Source: Hirsutella rhossiliensis
Taxonomy: Eukaryota > Ascomycota > Sordariomycetes > Hypocreales > Ophiocordycipitaceae
Length of the DNA: 64,000 nt
Direction of reading: 5' to 3'
Assembly (NCBI RefSeq): GCF_020360975.1
Contig: NW_025408668.1
Location: 186,001-250,000, forward strand
The notes below the pieces were generated by a model. The model did no database searches, was not told the DNA's origin, and was given only the letters and a program-made list of their open reading frames with translations. This document shows, piece after piece, positions 34,901 to 47,575 of this stretch (positions are counted from its first letter, which is position 1; the number at the start of each line of letters is the position of its first letter). The position numbers and the translations under genes were made by a program.

Positions 34901-37170
34901 CGATTATTAGCTACCTTAAGTAATAGTAAGCGGAGCTCTAGAGCTATAAGAGCTTTAAGGTTCTTATAGACTATAAGAACCTTAAGTACTTTATAACTCG
35001 CTAGTACCTCTTAAAGCGGTAAGCCTACTAAGCGGAGTATCTCTTATACTTTAACTTCTCGATTAAGTACCGCCTTAGGTAAGACTCCGCGGTCTTAGAC
35101 GCGCTTTCTTAGAGGAATTAAGACCGGCTAATAGGAGCGGACATTAAGGCCTAGGATCTATAGCTTATCCTATAGGAAGTACTATAGACTTATATAGGAG
35201 CCTCCTTAGTAGAGGAAGACGCGGTGCTAGCGAATAAGCTCCCCCCCGCGCCCTTACCTTAGTCTAGTAAGGAGGGATAGACCGGCCTAAGGGCGCGCGT
35301 AGCAAGAGTATTCTAAGATAAGGCCCTTTAACGCTTATAGGATAGGTATAAGGGAACATATATCACGGTACGATTAGTTAGGTAGTAGAGATAGCTAGAG
35401 GTACTACGCTATATATATTATATTCTCCTTATTATAAGACTAAAGCTTATAGGAAGAGGGATTTTTCCTCTTCAGTCGGAGTAGCGAGAGGTCTATAATA
35501 TATAAGTAGGGTAGGCATAATTCCCTACTAATACCCTACCGATATATTAGTACTATATACCTAAGTACTTTATTAGCCTATACCTCCTAGTAGCGCTCTT
35601 ATAATAGGATAGCGGCTCTAAACTATACTTATAAGGGCGTACGCCGCGCTATTAAGTCTAGCGCTTAACGCTTAGATTTAAAGCTAAAGCTAAAGGTATA
35701 GGTAGCCGACTATTATATCGACCTATAGGGGTATCTACGCTAGCGGGGGAGACTATAGGTACCGGGCGCACTATATACTATAGAAGCTAAGGAAAAAAAG
35801 GGACCGCCGGAGCTAGATAAATAAAACGAGCTTTAAGGGAGGCTAGTTTAACTTATCTATAACTCTAGCGTTATAGGTTACCTAAGTAGATAGGGCATAG
35901 TAGTAGGCCTTATAAAGGACTTTTACTAGCCCCTCTTATAGTACTACGTTCGTCGCTTCCTTTATAACTATAATATCTATAGCTATATAAAGATCTAAAG
36001 GGTATAGCTTAAGGGGCTACTTAAGTAGCTTCCGGTACCCGACTAGTTCTATATATATATATAGATAGACTTTATAATAGACCTCCTACTTATAAAGGGC
36101 GGTAACCGCTATATATAGGTAATTAAGGACCGACTTAGTAAGTTTATAATATTAAAGCCGATACCGTTTATAAATATAAAGTCCTATATAAAGCGCTTCC
36201 TATAGTACTAGGCCCGCTTATATAGCTAGCTAGCCTTTATTATAAGCGATAAAGGATTAAATTAAACTAGCCGCTTTTAGTAGTACCTATACTAGCTACT
36301 TTAGATTATATAGCTACTTAGTATAGTATATTACCTATAGACTAATAGAGGGCCTAAGAGGGTTAACTAAGAGGCATAGGCTTACCTATAAGCTATTATA
36401 GCTTATAACTAAGTAAACTAAGACCGGTAGCTCCCTACGGCCTAACTTATATTAAATAGTAAACTATATACCTCTATTAAGATAGCCCCTTTCTTTATAA
36501 CGTATAGCTTTAAACTACCCTTATCAGTTCCCTTTACTATAGATATAGTAGTAAAGTAGTATAGTAATTTATTATTAAAGGGCCGCGCCTCTATATTTAT
36601 ATAAAGGCTATAAGAGACTATAGATTATTACTAATCCGCGATAGCCGCCGCGGCGTAAGATTAAGAGTAGCACGTTAATAAGACTAAGTCCCTAGTAGAT
36701 AGGTTCGCGGTAGGAGATAAGGTATAGCTAGACCTCTATAACTATAAGTCGGCACGACTAAAAAAGAAGCTTAACTAGCTATATATAAAGTTTATAGTAT
36801 AAAGGGTTATTAGCTTATAGGTTATAGAGCTCGATAGTCTCTTAATAGGGGTCTATAATAAGATTAATATAGACCTTTTTTATAGAGCCTCCTTTAACCC
36901 GCTACTTAAATAAAAAGTAGCGGATGCTTAACCGCCTATAATTAAGGTAGAGGGAGAGGACGAGTTTAAGGTTAAAGAGATATAGGCTATACGCTAGAAA
37001 AAGGTTAGTAAGAGGAAACGCTAGGAGGTCCTCGTTAAGTATTATAGGTATCTTAACCTTATATAAGAATCTATATATAAGTTTATAGGAACTATAGCCC
37101 TTAATAAGTTTAAAACCTTATTTAAAATAGTAAATAAGAATAATAAACTAGCGGACTACCGATAGTAGCT
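31960..37170 (+). pseudogene. Gypsy family B gag-pol remnant with chromodomain
   Basis: Gag occupies about 31,960-32,970 and ends in a CCHC-like knuckle near 32,908-32,965. The reverse transcriptase box YIDNILIYISG lies at about 34,314-34,346. RNase H follows (FYSYKLTLVERNYAIYNKEI, about 34,840-34,900). Integrase (about 35,860-36,330) shows the DFIIDLLLIKGGNRYI block with its catalytic Asp and an ISDKG block. About 36,990-37,130 reads like a chromodomain (LVKYYRYLN where active copies have a WxxY/GY-type core), which in chromoviruses binds methylated histone H3 and steers integration to heterochromatin. Stops at Trp/Gln positions show RIP. Its GC content is far higher than that of its LINE host. 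Confidence 0.82.
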
Positions 37171-37290
37171 TAAGCTAAGACTATAAAGTAAGTAAAGTAA
37201 AGTAAGTAGTTATAATAATATAAGTATAATTATATAAGTAGAGATAAAAATAGCGTTTATTTTAAGGTAGAGCCCTTAAACTACCTAGAC

Positions 37291-38270
37291 TTACTCCTTA
37301 TCCTTATCCTTATCGTCCTCCTCTACCTTATTAGCGGCGGCGGCGCTCTCTAGGGCGCTTAAGCGGCCCTTTAAGCCCGCGAGCTAGTTAGCGGCAGCGG
37401 CGGCTCCGGGGGCTCTAGGGGCGGGGGCCGGCTAGTAGTAGCGGCGGGGGCGGCAGCGGGCACGGCTAAGGAGACCGCCGATAGGGCGATAGAGGTAGTA
37501 TCCCTAGTACTAGGAGAGTTAGTAGCGGAAGTAGAAGAGCTAGATAAGAGGAACTTACTTAAGGACGAGGCCCTAGCGCTCGAGGGCGTAGAGATTATAG
37601 TAGGCGGCGGCGGCGGCGGTAAGGCGCTTCTTAGTAGCCCCCCGTGCCTGCCTATACGCGCTGGCCTTCTAAGCTAACGCTATAGCGAGTAAGACGGGAG
37701 GCGCCGCCTTATAGGCGCGGCCGGCACGCGCGTACCAGTAATAACTACCGCTACGGCGGCGCCCGACTTAGTCGGCGTAGGGGAGCTCCTATAACGCGCA
37801 CCGTATATAGGGGGCCGCGTAGGCGGCTCCGGCCTATACTTAGCGTTTATACTTTAAGAAGTTAGCGGAAAATAGCTACTACGCTTGCTAGGTAGTAGAC
37901 TTATAGGGGTAGTAGTAGTAGAGGCGGGGGTAGAGGGGTCGGGCGTTATAGCTAGCGGCGGGGACGGCGTTATTACCTAAAAAGGCAATATAAGGGCGGC
38001 TAGCGTAGTAGAGGTAGAGGCGGCGGCGGTAGGCGCGGTCGCGGGGGCGCGGGTAGGAGTAGCGGTAGCGGCGGAGCTATTATCGGCCGTGCCTAGTATA
38101 GCGTCGATAAACGACTCCGTACGCTCTAAGAAGGAGGAAGCGGGGGAGGGGGAGGTAGATATATCTATCGTAGAAGTTAGTATTATAGATTATAGCCTCC
38201 CGCTCTATAGGGCAAAGAACTTACTAGTTAAAGTTATTATTATTAGGGCTATTATTACTACTATAGCTAT
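37291..38270 (-). pseudogene. Antisense coding region in the 3' part of Gypsy family B, unrecognised product
   Basis: The minus strand between pol and the 3' LTR reads as protein in consecutive frames. A Ser/Thr/Pro/Ala-rich start (ESFIDAILGTADNSSAATA) runs from about 38,115. A basic, aromatic segment rich in Cys-like positions (AAYAAPYIRCAL, then GSYYWYARAGRAYKAAP) continues to YYNLYALER. There a GTAAGT donor (37,558) is followed by a frame change, and the C-terminus EEDDKDKDKE ends at a stop at 37,291-37,293. The pattern looks like a spliced gene transcribed against the element. RIP stops interrupt it. I do not recognise the family. A chance frame in low-complexity GC-rich DNA is the main alternative. 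Confidence 0.4.
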
Positions 38271-38724
38271 TACTATAAGTATAAATTAATAAAGCGGCCT
38301 ATATAGCTAGGAATAAACTAACGCCTTAAGTAAAGCGGAACTTACTTATTACTACTATTACTATAGTTAAAGAAGGAGGAGAAGGAAAGGAAGGAAGAAG
38401 GGGGGGATACTACCTTATATACCCCTAGGTAGAGGAAGCTGCCTAAGGCTAAGGGGATAGGTAACCTAAGGCTTACGTAGGTCTAGGCCGGCCGCTAGCT
38501 ACCTAGGAGCGTATATAATAGGTTGCGCCCCTATTTAAATAGCTAGCCGGCCGATAAGTATAGAGCTTAGTTCTAGCTACCTAGGCTAATAGGCACGGGG
38601 ATAATAAGGCTAGTAGGGCTAGCACGATTAATAGAAAAGGGTAGGGTAGAGCTAGCGGTATAGGCCCTATAATATAAAAGCCATTAATAGGGCAACGCTA
38701 CGCCGTACTTAAGGGAGGGTATTA

Positions 38725-38910
38725 TATAAGAGTCTTTAACTATTATAGGTTATAGGCTTAAGCTATAGCCTAAGCTATATAGTTACGTATAAAGGGCCGG
38801 ATCCTATATATATATATACGGGCTAGCTATATATAGGAGAGCTTTATATAGCTTATTAATATTATCCTATAGATAGTACCTATACGTATACCTCTACTTA
38901 CTCCGTAATA
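38725..38910 (+). repeat. 3' LTR of Gypsy family B
   Basis: 186 bp, aligned end to end with 31,716-31,901. It is preceded by a polypurine tract and followed by the ATAAG target copy. Confidence 0.9.
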
Positions 38911-40466
38911 ATAAGTGCCCTTATTTAAGGGACCCCCTTAGTTTTTATTAGCTACTTATAAAGAAAGGTCTAGTAAGCTATTAAAGACTATTAAAAGGGA
39001 CTCTAGGCTATTAAGGCGGTTAAAAGCCTTATAGCTAAGGGCTTAAGTAAGTACTATATATTTATTTAAAAGACCCCTTACTTAGCCCTTAGCTTAGTAA
39101 AGGGCCTTATAAGGAGGCTTAAGCTAACCCTCTTAGCTTTTTATTAGTTCTTCTTTAAGGCTAGCTTCTTATTTTCCTTTTTAAAAAGGACTAATAAAGT
39201 AAACTAAGATAACTACTACTATAGCTAAGGAAGGTATATAGTAAAGTACTTTATCTTAAGGTGCCTAAGCTATAAGAGGGAAAGAGAGGTCCTTTACTAG
39301 ACCTCTAAGAGATAGAAAGGGGCCCTTAGCCTACTTATTCTTTATAGCTTTAAGGAAGGAAGGGAAGCCCTTTTAACCTTCTTAGCTAAAATAAATATAA
39401 GGATAGCTAAGAAGCTTAAAAAGGAGTAACCTAAGGGCTATAGGGCCCTTAAAAGGGAAAATTACTATATAAAAAGAACTAAACTAACCTTTTATTTATT
39501 ATTGCTTTTATAGCTACCCTTTCCTTAATTAGTTATAAGCTATAAGGCTCTATAGCTAGCTAGGACTACTAATAAGGGCCTAAGCTCTTACTAGCCTTAT
39601 TATAGCCTTAAAGGCTATATATATATAATAAAAGAAAATAAGCTATAAAGGTAAAAGGTACTAAACCGTTTACTTTTATTAACTTATATAATAAAAAAGA
39701 GGTTAAAAGGGCCCTAGCTAGCTAAAACTAATAAAGGCTCCTTATAATAATAAAACTATTATTAATAGCCTAGCTCTTATAATAGCCCTTCTTATTAATA
39801 AGAGACTTTTATTTATACTACTTTTATTAAAACCCTTTTATAAAACCCTTTAAAGCTTATAAAGTAAAAGCTTTTATTAGCTAGCTTAACTACTATAAAG
39901 CCTTTTTACTAATAAACCTTAAGGTAGCTATAAATAGTATATATTAAAAGTAAGGATTAAAAGGAGCTTTAGTTATAAACCTTACTTTTTATAGCCCTTT
40001 TAAGTAGCTAACCTAAGCTAACTTTTACTTCTTAAAGGCTATAAGCTTAAATTATAAGCTTATAGCTTTTAAAGCTAGCTTAAGGGGCCTTAATAGGCCC
40101 TTACCAGCTAAGCTTATTACTTATAACTATAAAAAGGTAGACTAAAAAGTCTTCTTAAACTACTTAGCTAAAAAGAAATAATACCTTTTTATAGCTATAA
40201 AGAGAGTAAAAATAAATAACTTTAAAGAGATAGCTTCCTTTTTATTAAGAACTTTTATAGAGGCCTTAAACGTAGTAATATTAAAAAAGAGGCTTTTTAT
40301 AAGATCTAAGCTATAGTAAACTAATACGCTAACCTTCTTTTAAAAAGCCCTAAGCCTAGCTTAATAAGTATACTTAATAAGTATAAAGGCTAACCTAAGA
40401 AAAAAAGAGCTATAAGAGTATTATAAAGGCTTAAAATAGCTTTAAGTATACTATTAAAGCTATTAA

Positions 40467-40910
40467 TATCGCGAAGCATAGCTTAATTTCGTAGTTCTTA
40501 GAGATATCCCTTAGTACGAAGCTAAAAAATAGGTTTTAAGGAAGGAGCTAAAAAGAGGTATAGAGAGAAGGGTAGGGGTAAGAGGGGAAGTAGAAGTAGT
40601 AAGAGATAAGACGGATATACTAGCAACGGCTAGAAAGGAGGGGAAAAACTAGTAAAAAGCTTAGTAATTAAAGGGATATTAATAGCTTCTTTAAGTAGGA
40701 TCTTCTTTATTAATTAAGATGCTAGATAGGTATAAAGAGGGACGTTAGATAAAGGAAAGAAGGATAATTAAGGCAATATAATAATTACTCCCTTACCGTA
40801 ATTACTGCCTTTATAAGATTTAAATATCTCTGCCCTACCTATTAGACCCCTTACTTTTACTTTTACCTTCTTATATTTTATATATACTTCTCGTATATCT
40901 CTTTATAAGA
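40467..40910 (+). repeat. 5' LTR of Copia copy 2
   Basis: 444 bp, short subtype: it lacks two segments present in copies 1 and 3. It is followed by GTTATAAGCCCGGG, the likely primer binding site region. Confidence 0.9.
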
Positions 40911-43900
40911 GTTATAAGCCCGGGAGGAATAGAATTCCTATACCTTCTAGCTACTATAAAAGGCACCTTTCTTATATCCCTCGTAGCTTCCTTTTACCCT
41001 TCTTACTAGAAAAGCCGATTTTTAACCGACTTTTCTACCCCCCCTCTACTATAACGATATTAAAAAATAACTCCTCTACCGTCCCTATAGTCTATAAGAC
41101 CATTCTAGTAGAGCCCTAAGATTAGGATAAATAGGTAAAGGAGCTACGGGCTTATATAGATAGAACTATCTATAAATTAGTCTTTTTTAATAAGTAGGAC
41201 CCTCTTAAGCCCCCTCTTTATCCTAAGGCAATAGAATTTATAAAGGGAGCTTTCCTCTTCTCTAAGCTAACCTCTATATAATAAAGAGCTTTTTCTACTA
41301 CCTTAGGTAACTATAAGAGTTATTATAAGGAATACCTTTATAAGATAAAGCTACTAACTACTATACGTATAGCGATAATAGAATCCGTTAGTACTATAAA
41401 GCTAATTACTCTTTAAGAGAAAGAGACTCCTAGGTAGTAGCTTTTAAAGCTCGAGACCTTAATAGCTCCCTTAAGGGGCTATATAACTAACCGTATTAAG
41501 AAGACTTATACGGTATACCTAGGAGCCTTTTCTACTAGGAACCTACTAGCTTCTTTATAGCTAGCTAAGTAAGAAGAGATCCTTAAGGAAGCTAACTAAT
41601 ACTTCCTTATAAAAGCTCTTTCCGGCTAGTAGCTATAGGATATATCTCTATTAATAAAGCTTATTAGTAATAGTTACTTAACTATCTTTTAAGAGGCTAG
41701 CTAGGAACTAGACAAAGAGGCTACTAAAGTATAATAGTAAGTAGTCTTATTCCTTCGTAGCTAGTACTCGACCTAGACGGCTCGATCTACTGCCCCTATA
41801 GCTGCTGCAGCCCCTATTACTACCGCCCTTACTATTGCTTCTATAGCTATTGCTCCTTTAGCTCTACCTCCCTCGAGAGTATTAATACCGTCTTTAACGG
41901 CTGCCCTAGGCCCGGCCTTAGCTACGTATCTTATTCCGGGCCTAGCCCTGGTCCCGTTAGTTAAACTAGCCTAACTAGTCCCCTAATAGACCTTTTAGTC
42001 CGTTAGTCGAAAAATTAAGGAACTAGTTAAAATCGAACCTCTTTATTAAAATTAGTAATAAGGGGTAAAAAGGGGGGTTTTTTAAGTAGACCTTTTAGAT
42101 CGGGATAAGGATTCCTTAAAGAAATAAAAAACTAAACGAAATAGCTGCCTAGTATATAAATTACTAAGCTATTAGTTATTATAATACTAGTAGGTCTTTA
42201 AGGAAAACCGACCTAAAGGATTTAACCCTTTAAAGAGGCTATAAGAAACGATATAATAGTCTCTTAAGGAGGACCCCGAGTTATAGAAGAAAATAGACGA
42301 GATTTAGGTTACTAAGAAATAGTAACTAATAACGCTGCTACCGTAAATTCGAGGAAAAATCGTTAGTATAGTAAATCCGGCATTCGTCTTCCCTACGGAT
42401 TAGTAAGACTAACCGTTAGGACCCTCCGACTATCCCCTATAAAAATTAGCTATCCTTGACTCCGGTACTTCCCTCGATATCTATAATATACTCTTACGAT
42501 TCTAGTCCTTTAAGAAGGTATAGAGGGAGTATCTTATTGCTAGGGAATTAAGCGTACGGATAGAAGGATATAGAAGGGTAAATTTTACGATACAATTACC
42601 TAATAGGTTTATATAAATTCTTCGACGAAAAAGGGTAGCTTTTTACCCTCGATTTTTAACGAGCTTAATTTCCTTCCGCCTTCTTTAAGAAGAAGCAATC
42701 TTCTAAGATATAACGTCTAAGCCTACTAGGCTAGTCTAGAAGAATTAGACTATCGGGCTTATTAAGGAAAAATTCGGTTAATTTATTCTCGAATTCTAAC
42801 CTATCCTTAGGAAGGAACCTCTTAAGAAGTTAGCTTTCCCTACTAAGAGGAATAGGTCTACTATAAAGGACCCTCTTCTAGCAGCCTAAGGAGACGGTCT
42901 TCTTTAGCACGTATAACTTAGTTACCCGGGCCCCCTAGCTTTATATAAGCTAGGTTAATAGTAGGGCGTACGAATAAGGGGACTAAAGACCGTCGAATAC
43001 GAATACTACGGCTAAGGAAAGACTAGGATATAAATTTCTAGACAAACGCCTTTACGGCCGGACTAGCCGTATAAGGAAATTTAGGTTAATTAGACCGATA
43101 TCTCTAGGGACTAGGAAAGCTTTATTAGAGTAATGTTTTTTATAGACGCTTTTTTAGGGATAGTTTTCCCTTATTTCTTATAGACCTTCCTAAGTAAGTA
43201 TACCTAGTCTACCCTCTAGGACTTCGTTAACTAGATAGAATTCTACTTTAGCTATAAGGTAAAGAAGATACGGTTTAATAGAGAGCTATTTATAAAGGAT
43301 ATCTTAAATTAGCTTCGAAAAGGGGGCATTTTACCCCTCCTATTAGTACCGAATACCTAGGCCTAGAACGGAGGGGTAGAAAGATTAGGAGGTACTATAA
43401 TAAAAAGGGCTTATATAATAAGACTTACTATAAGGCTTCTATACGACTATTAGAGGGAAGTCGTTAAGACCGCCTATTAACTATAGAACCGGACCCTTAA
43501 AGGGACTACCTAAAGAATAGACTAGAAATCCCCCCTTAAGCTCTTTATAAAGAAGAGGGCCTCGCTAGCCTACCTTTATACTTATGGCTATAAGGTATAC
43601 GTAATAACTATAGATATATAGCTAAAAAGGAAGAAGAAAAGAAAGCTTAATCCTAGAGCCTTTATTAGTTACCTCGTTAGCTATAATTCTATAAATATCT
43701 TCTAGATCTAGATTCCTTTTTTATAAAAGGTAATTTTAACTAGGGATATAATTTTCGACGAATTTAGCTTCTTTAACGGAAAGAGGGATTAATAGCCCCT
43801 CTTACTCTTATAACGTTAGCTAATTTAGAAGATTTAAATCCCCCCTTCTTAATAGTCTTAAGAAGAGGTCTTGAATAAGGAAATAAAAGAAGAAACCGAC

Positions 43901-46268
43901 GTTAAAGTAGTTAAGGATAACGCTAACTTCGAAGAAGAGGAAGCTACTAGATTAGATAATCTAGATAAAGAAAGAGACTATAAGAAAGCGGTAGAGCTAA
44001 AATACGCCTACCTACCTACGCCTCCTCTTACGAAATAAGAAGAAGATCTAAAAGCAGCTTTTTTAGTTAGTCTTCCCGTCTCGACCCTTAAGGGGGTAGG
44101 AAAGGCACCTCTCTTAAAGAATTACCTAGCTACCTTTTTATCCCTGCTTTAAGAAGTAAAGGAAGGTATAGGGCCCGATATAAATATAAAAGAAGACTAA
44201 CCTCTCCCTTATTTTAATCGTTTTTCCGACTTCTATCTAACGCTAATAGAAGACGGTTCCTATAAAGCGTTTATAGTAGGTCGGCCTTTTAAGCTACTAT
44301 TAGTAAGGAAGGTATATAAAAGAGACCTCCTAGACCTACTAGTAAACTAGAAATAGCTAGAAAAACACCCCTTTAGAGACTAGTTTTTCTAGGCCTAGAA
44401 AGACTACCTAGCTTTATATAAAGAGATAAGGTCTTTTAAAGAGGTCCTTAAGGGAAAAGTAAGAGGAAAATAGGTCCTTAGCTATAAATAGGTCTTTATC
44501 TATAAGACTAATAAATATAGCTTCCTTTAAAAGTATAAGGCCCGGCTAGCTATTTATAAGAACTAGTAGGAAAAAGGGGATCTTCTTACTAAGGTAACTA
44601 CCTTAATAAGGATATCTTTTCGGACCCTTATAGCTATAGTAGTAGAATTCGACCTCGAGCTCGATTAGATAGATATAGTTAACGCCTTTATTAACTGCCT
44701 ACTTAAGGAAGAAGAAGTTATCTATATATACCTTCTACTAAGCTTCTAATAGCTAGGAAAGGTTCTATAGCTTAGGAAAGCTTTATACGGACTATAAAGA
44801 TTACCCTTTCTTTAGTAATAGTATTTAATAAGTTCCCTCGAAGCCCTAAGCTTTATAAAAGTCCTTTAAGAACTATATATAATATAAAAGGGTAAAATCA
44901 CGGTCTTTTTTTACGTCGATAATATTATCTAGGCCTACCTAAAAGAGGAAGAAGCTACTACTAGGGAGGCTATATAAGGCCTATAATAAAGGTATAAGAT
45001 AATTAAGCTAAGGGAGCTAAAGTAGTTCCTAGGGATATAAATCCTTTAGAATAGGTCCTAATAGACTATCTAGCTTACCTAGGACGCTTATATCGATAAG
45101 GTCGCTTATAAATTCCTCCTTAATTCCCTCGATAAGAAGCTTCCCTTTATACTTATATTAGATAAAGAGCTATTACCTAATCCGTCCTTTTAAGCTAAGG
45201 AGTAAGAGAAACACTAATATTAATAGAAGGTAGGCTCCCTGCTTTTTTTAGCTATTTCTACTAGACCGGATATCTCCTTTACGGTCTCCTAGCTAGCTAG
45301 GCATAACTAGAATCCTAGCCCTAGGCATTAAGAAGTAGTAGATAGAGCTATCCTTTATCTCTATTTAAAGAGATTATATAGTCTACGCCTAAGAGGGTAG
45401 GGAAGGAAATAAGCTGCTAAAATCTTCTTTTATTTAAGCGATTTATCCTTTATAGATAATTCCTTAGATAGAAAGAGCTTATAAGGGTATATTATATCCC
45501 TTTTTAGAGGAACTATTACTTAGAAAGCTTTAAAGTAAGCTACTATTACTATATTAAGTATAGAGGTAGAGCTACTAGCTCTTTTAAAAGCATTAAAAGA
45601 AGCGATTTTCCTTAGCTAGCTATTAATATCTCTACGACTATAAATTCCGTCCCTATTAGCTATAGAATACGATAATACGTAGACTATACGAATTCTTATA
45701 GAGAATAGTAAGCTATCGACCTAGCTATAGTATATCGATATCTATTAGTATTAGTTACGCTAAGAGGTTTAAAGGGGATTTATTTCCGTCTATTAGGTTT
45801 TAACGGTATCGATAAAAGCTAATAGTCTTATAAAGCCCCTACCGAAGTAGAAGCTAGCTATCTTTTTATAGTAAATTAGGCTAGAAGACGTTTAAGAGAA
45901 GCTATCCTTAGAAGCCTACCTTAAGAGTCTACGAGAGGAGCTAATAGCACGTAGGAGGAAGGAGACGTCTATAGCTAAAGAGAGGAATTAGGACTTATCC
46001 TAAAGGAGGGCCCCTAGCTTAATTAGGACTTATTCTTTTTAAAGGCCCCCTTTTAAGGGATTTATCTTTAAAGAAGCCCCCCTTTCTTATAGGACTTAAT
46101 ATCCTCCTTAAGGCCCCTTTTCCTAAAGTAGGTCTAAAAGAGCCTAGGGCTAAAACCCGGATTTCTTAAGTAAGGGATAAGTATAAACTAAGACCTCCTC
46201 TATACGCTTACCGGCCTAGGTATTTAGCTTTACCCTTTCTATAAGGGCAGGCTATAGCTAAGGGGGTA
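40911..46268 (+). pseudogene. Copia gag-pol remnant, copy 2
   Basis: The first part (about 41,050-41,990) is gag-like. Integrase is seen at 43,340-43,600 (NGGVERLGGTIIKRA, then ASLAYLYTYGYKVYV). The reverse transcriptase box VFFYVDNII is at about 44,900-44,925, followed by LKWFLGI (about 45,018-45,040). RSLLFLA-type and STRPDISF blocks (about 45,235-45,285) lead into RNase H. Stops at Trp/Gln positions show RIP. One polyprotein would have encoded capsid, protease, integrase, reverse transcriptase and RNase H. Confidence 0.82.
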
Positions 46269-46712
46269 TATCGCGAAGCGTAGCCTAATTTCGTAGTTCT
46301 TAGAGATATCCTTTAGTATAAAGCTAAAAAACAGGTTTTAAGGAAGGAGCTAAAAAGAGGTATAGAGAGGAGGGTAGGGGTAAGAGGGGAAGTAGAAGTA
46401 GTAAGAGATAAGACGGATATGCTAGCAACGGCTAGAAAGGAGGGGAAAAACTAGTAAAAAGCTCGGTAGTTAAAGGGATATTAGTAGCTTCTTTAAGTAG
46501 GATCTTCTTTATTAATTAAGATACTAGATAGGTATAAAGAGGGATGTTAGATAGAGGAAAGAAGGATAATTAAGGCAATATAATAATTACTCCCCTAACG
46601 TAATTACTGCCCCTATAAGATTTAAATATCTCTGCCCTGCCTATTAGACCCCTTACTTTTACTTTTACCTTTATATATTTTATATATACTTCTCGTATCT
46701 CTCTTCGCGAGA
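46269..46712 (+). repeat. 3' LTR of Copia copy 2
   Basis: 444 bp, same short subtype as its 5' partner; the pair differ mainly by transitions. Confidence 0.9.
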
Positions 46713-47575
46713 ATTAAATAGTAATACTAAGAGAGCTTCTTAATAAAAGTAATAAGAAAGAATATCTTTATAGCCTTTCCTTATACTTAGGCTAAAGCTA
46801 ACCTTATCCTTTTTAGTATCTCTTATATAAAAGAAACGATAAAAGTAAAAGCTAATATTATTATAGAAAAATATAAGGCCTTCTTAATAACCCTTTTTTA
46901 ACCTTAGACCCTAGCCCTAGGCCCCTTCCTAGCCCCCTTTAAAGCTTAGAGAAAGAAAAGCTTTTAGGCTATATAAGTAGTAAAGGTATAGCTAAGTATA
47001 ACTAGCTAGAGCTTAAAGACCCTAAGATTAAAAAGACTATTCTTAGCTCTTTTAATAAGAAAGCCCTTAGCTTAAACTCCCTTACCTTCCTCCTTATTTA
47101 ATATATTAATAAGGCTATTATTATAGTCCTTAATAAGGCCTATAAAGCTTTATTTAACTAAGGGTACTACCTTAAAGTATTAAAAAAAGCTAAAGGAATT
47201 ATACTTTCTAAGTAAAATAAGCTAGACTATACTATCCTTAAAGGCTATAAGATTATAAATTTACTTAACTACTTAAAAAAGGTCTTTAAAAGTACTATAT
47301 ACTACTTATCTAAGCTATCTAGCTAATATAGCTAGGCTTTTAAACCCTATATAGCTAAGGGGATAAAAATAATAGTTAGCTATAGATATAGCCTTCCTCT
47401 TTTTATACTATATTTAAAAGAAGTAAGAGTTTAATAAGAAGGCTACTACTAATACCTTATTATAAAATATAAAGGGCCCCTTTAACTTTATATTAAAGAA
47501 ATAGCTTATAAGGGTCCTAAGGAGCTTAAGCTTCCTTAAGGCTATTATAAGCTAAGTAAACTACCTTTTTACTAA

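Larger units (their letters stand above)
31716..38910 (+). mobile_element. Ty3/Gypsy chromodomain retrotransposon, family B (complete, RIPped, 7.2 kb)
   Basis: LTRs of 186 bp at 31,716-31,901 and 38,725-38,910 begin TATAAG and end ATAATA (TG..CA before RIP). The 5-bp target duplication is ATAGG / ATAAG (31,711-31,715; 38,911-38,915), differing by one RIP change. A purine run (AAGGGAGGG) precedes the 3' LTR. The internal order gag, zinc knuckle, reverse transcriptase, RNase H, integrase, chromodomain is that of chromoviruses. About 1.4 kb between pol and the 3' LTR is GC-rich and reads as protein on the opposite strand. The element is inserted in LINE A. Confidence 0.92.
27695..39638 (+). mobile_element. 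Tad-like LINE copy A (RIPped, interrupted by a solo LTR and a complete Gypsy)
   Basis: LINE sequence occupies 27,695-28,499, 28,929-31,715 and 38,911-39,638. The first part is an apurinic-type endonuclease (VDLIFL-x-EPYL near 27,915-27,950 and an FLIIRDFN-like block near 28,285). The middle carries the reverse transcriptase. The end of the middle part (31,540-31,720) is a C-terminal RNase H (IFIDS, then ANQLAKK). The last part is the 3' end, lacking a long A tail and finishing at ATAATAAAAGAAAATAAG. It aligns with the minus-strand LINE at 50,406-57,790, which supplies the uninterrupted version of both insertion points. Confidence 0.82.
40467..46712 (+). mobile_element. Ty1/Copia retrotransposon, copy 2 (complete, RIPped, 6.2 kb)
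   Basis: LTRs of 444 bp at 40,467-40,910 and 46,269-46,712, with perfect target duplication ATTAA (40,462-40,466 and 46,713-46,717). LINE A near 29,365 shows the uninterrupted target. The ends are TATCGCGAAG and CTTCGCGAGA. Polypurine tract AAGGGGGTA precedes the 3' LTR. It is in the opposite orientation to Copia copy 1, so the two form a spaced inverted pair. It is less mutated than the LINE it sits in. Confidence 0.92.

Noticed and set aside
38089..38289. 66-aa plus-strand frame in the Gypsy 3' region
   Set aside because: It ends in low-complexity Ile/Thr repeats and opposes the better minus-strand reading; chance frame.
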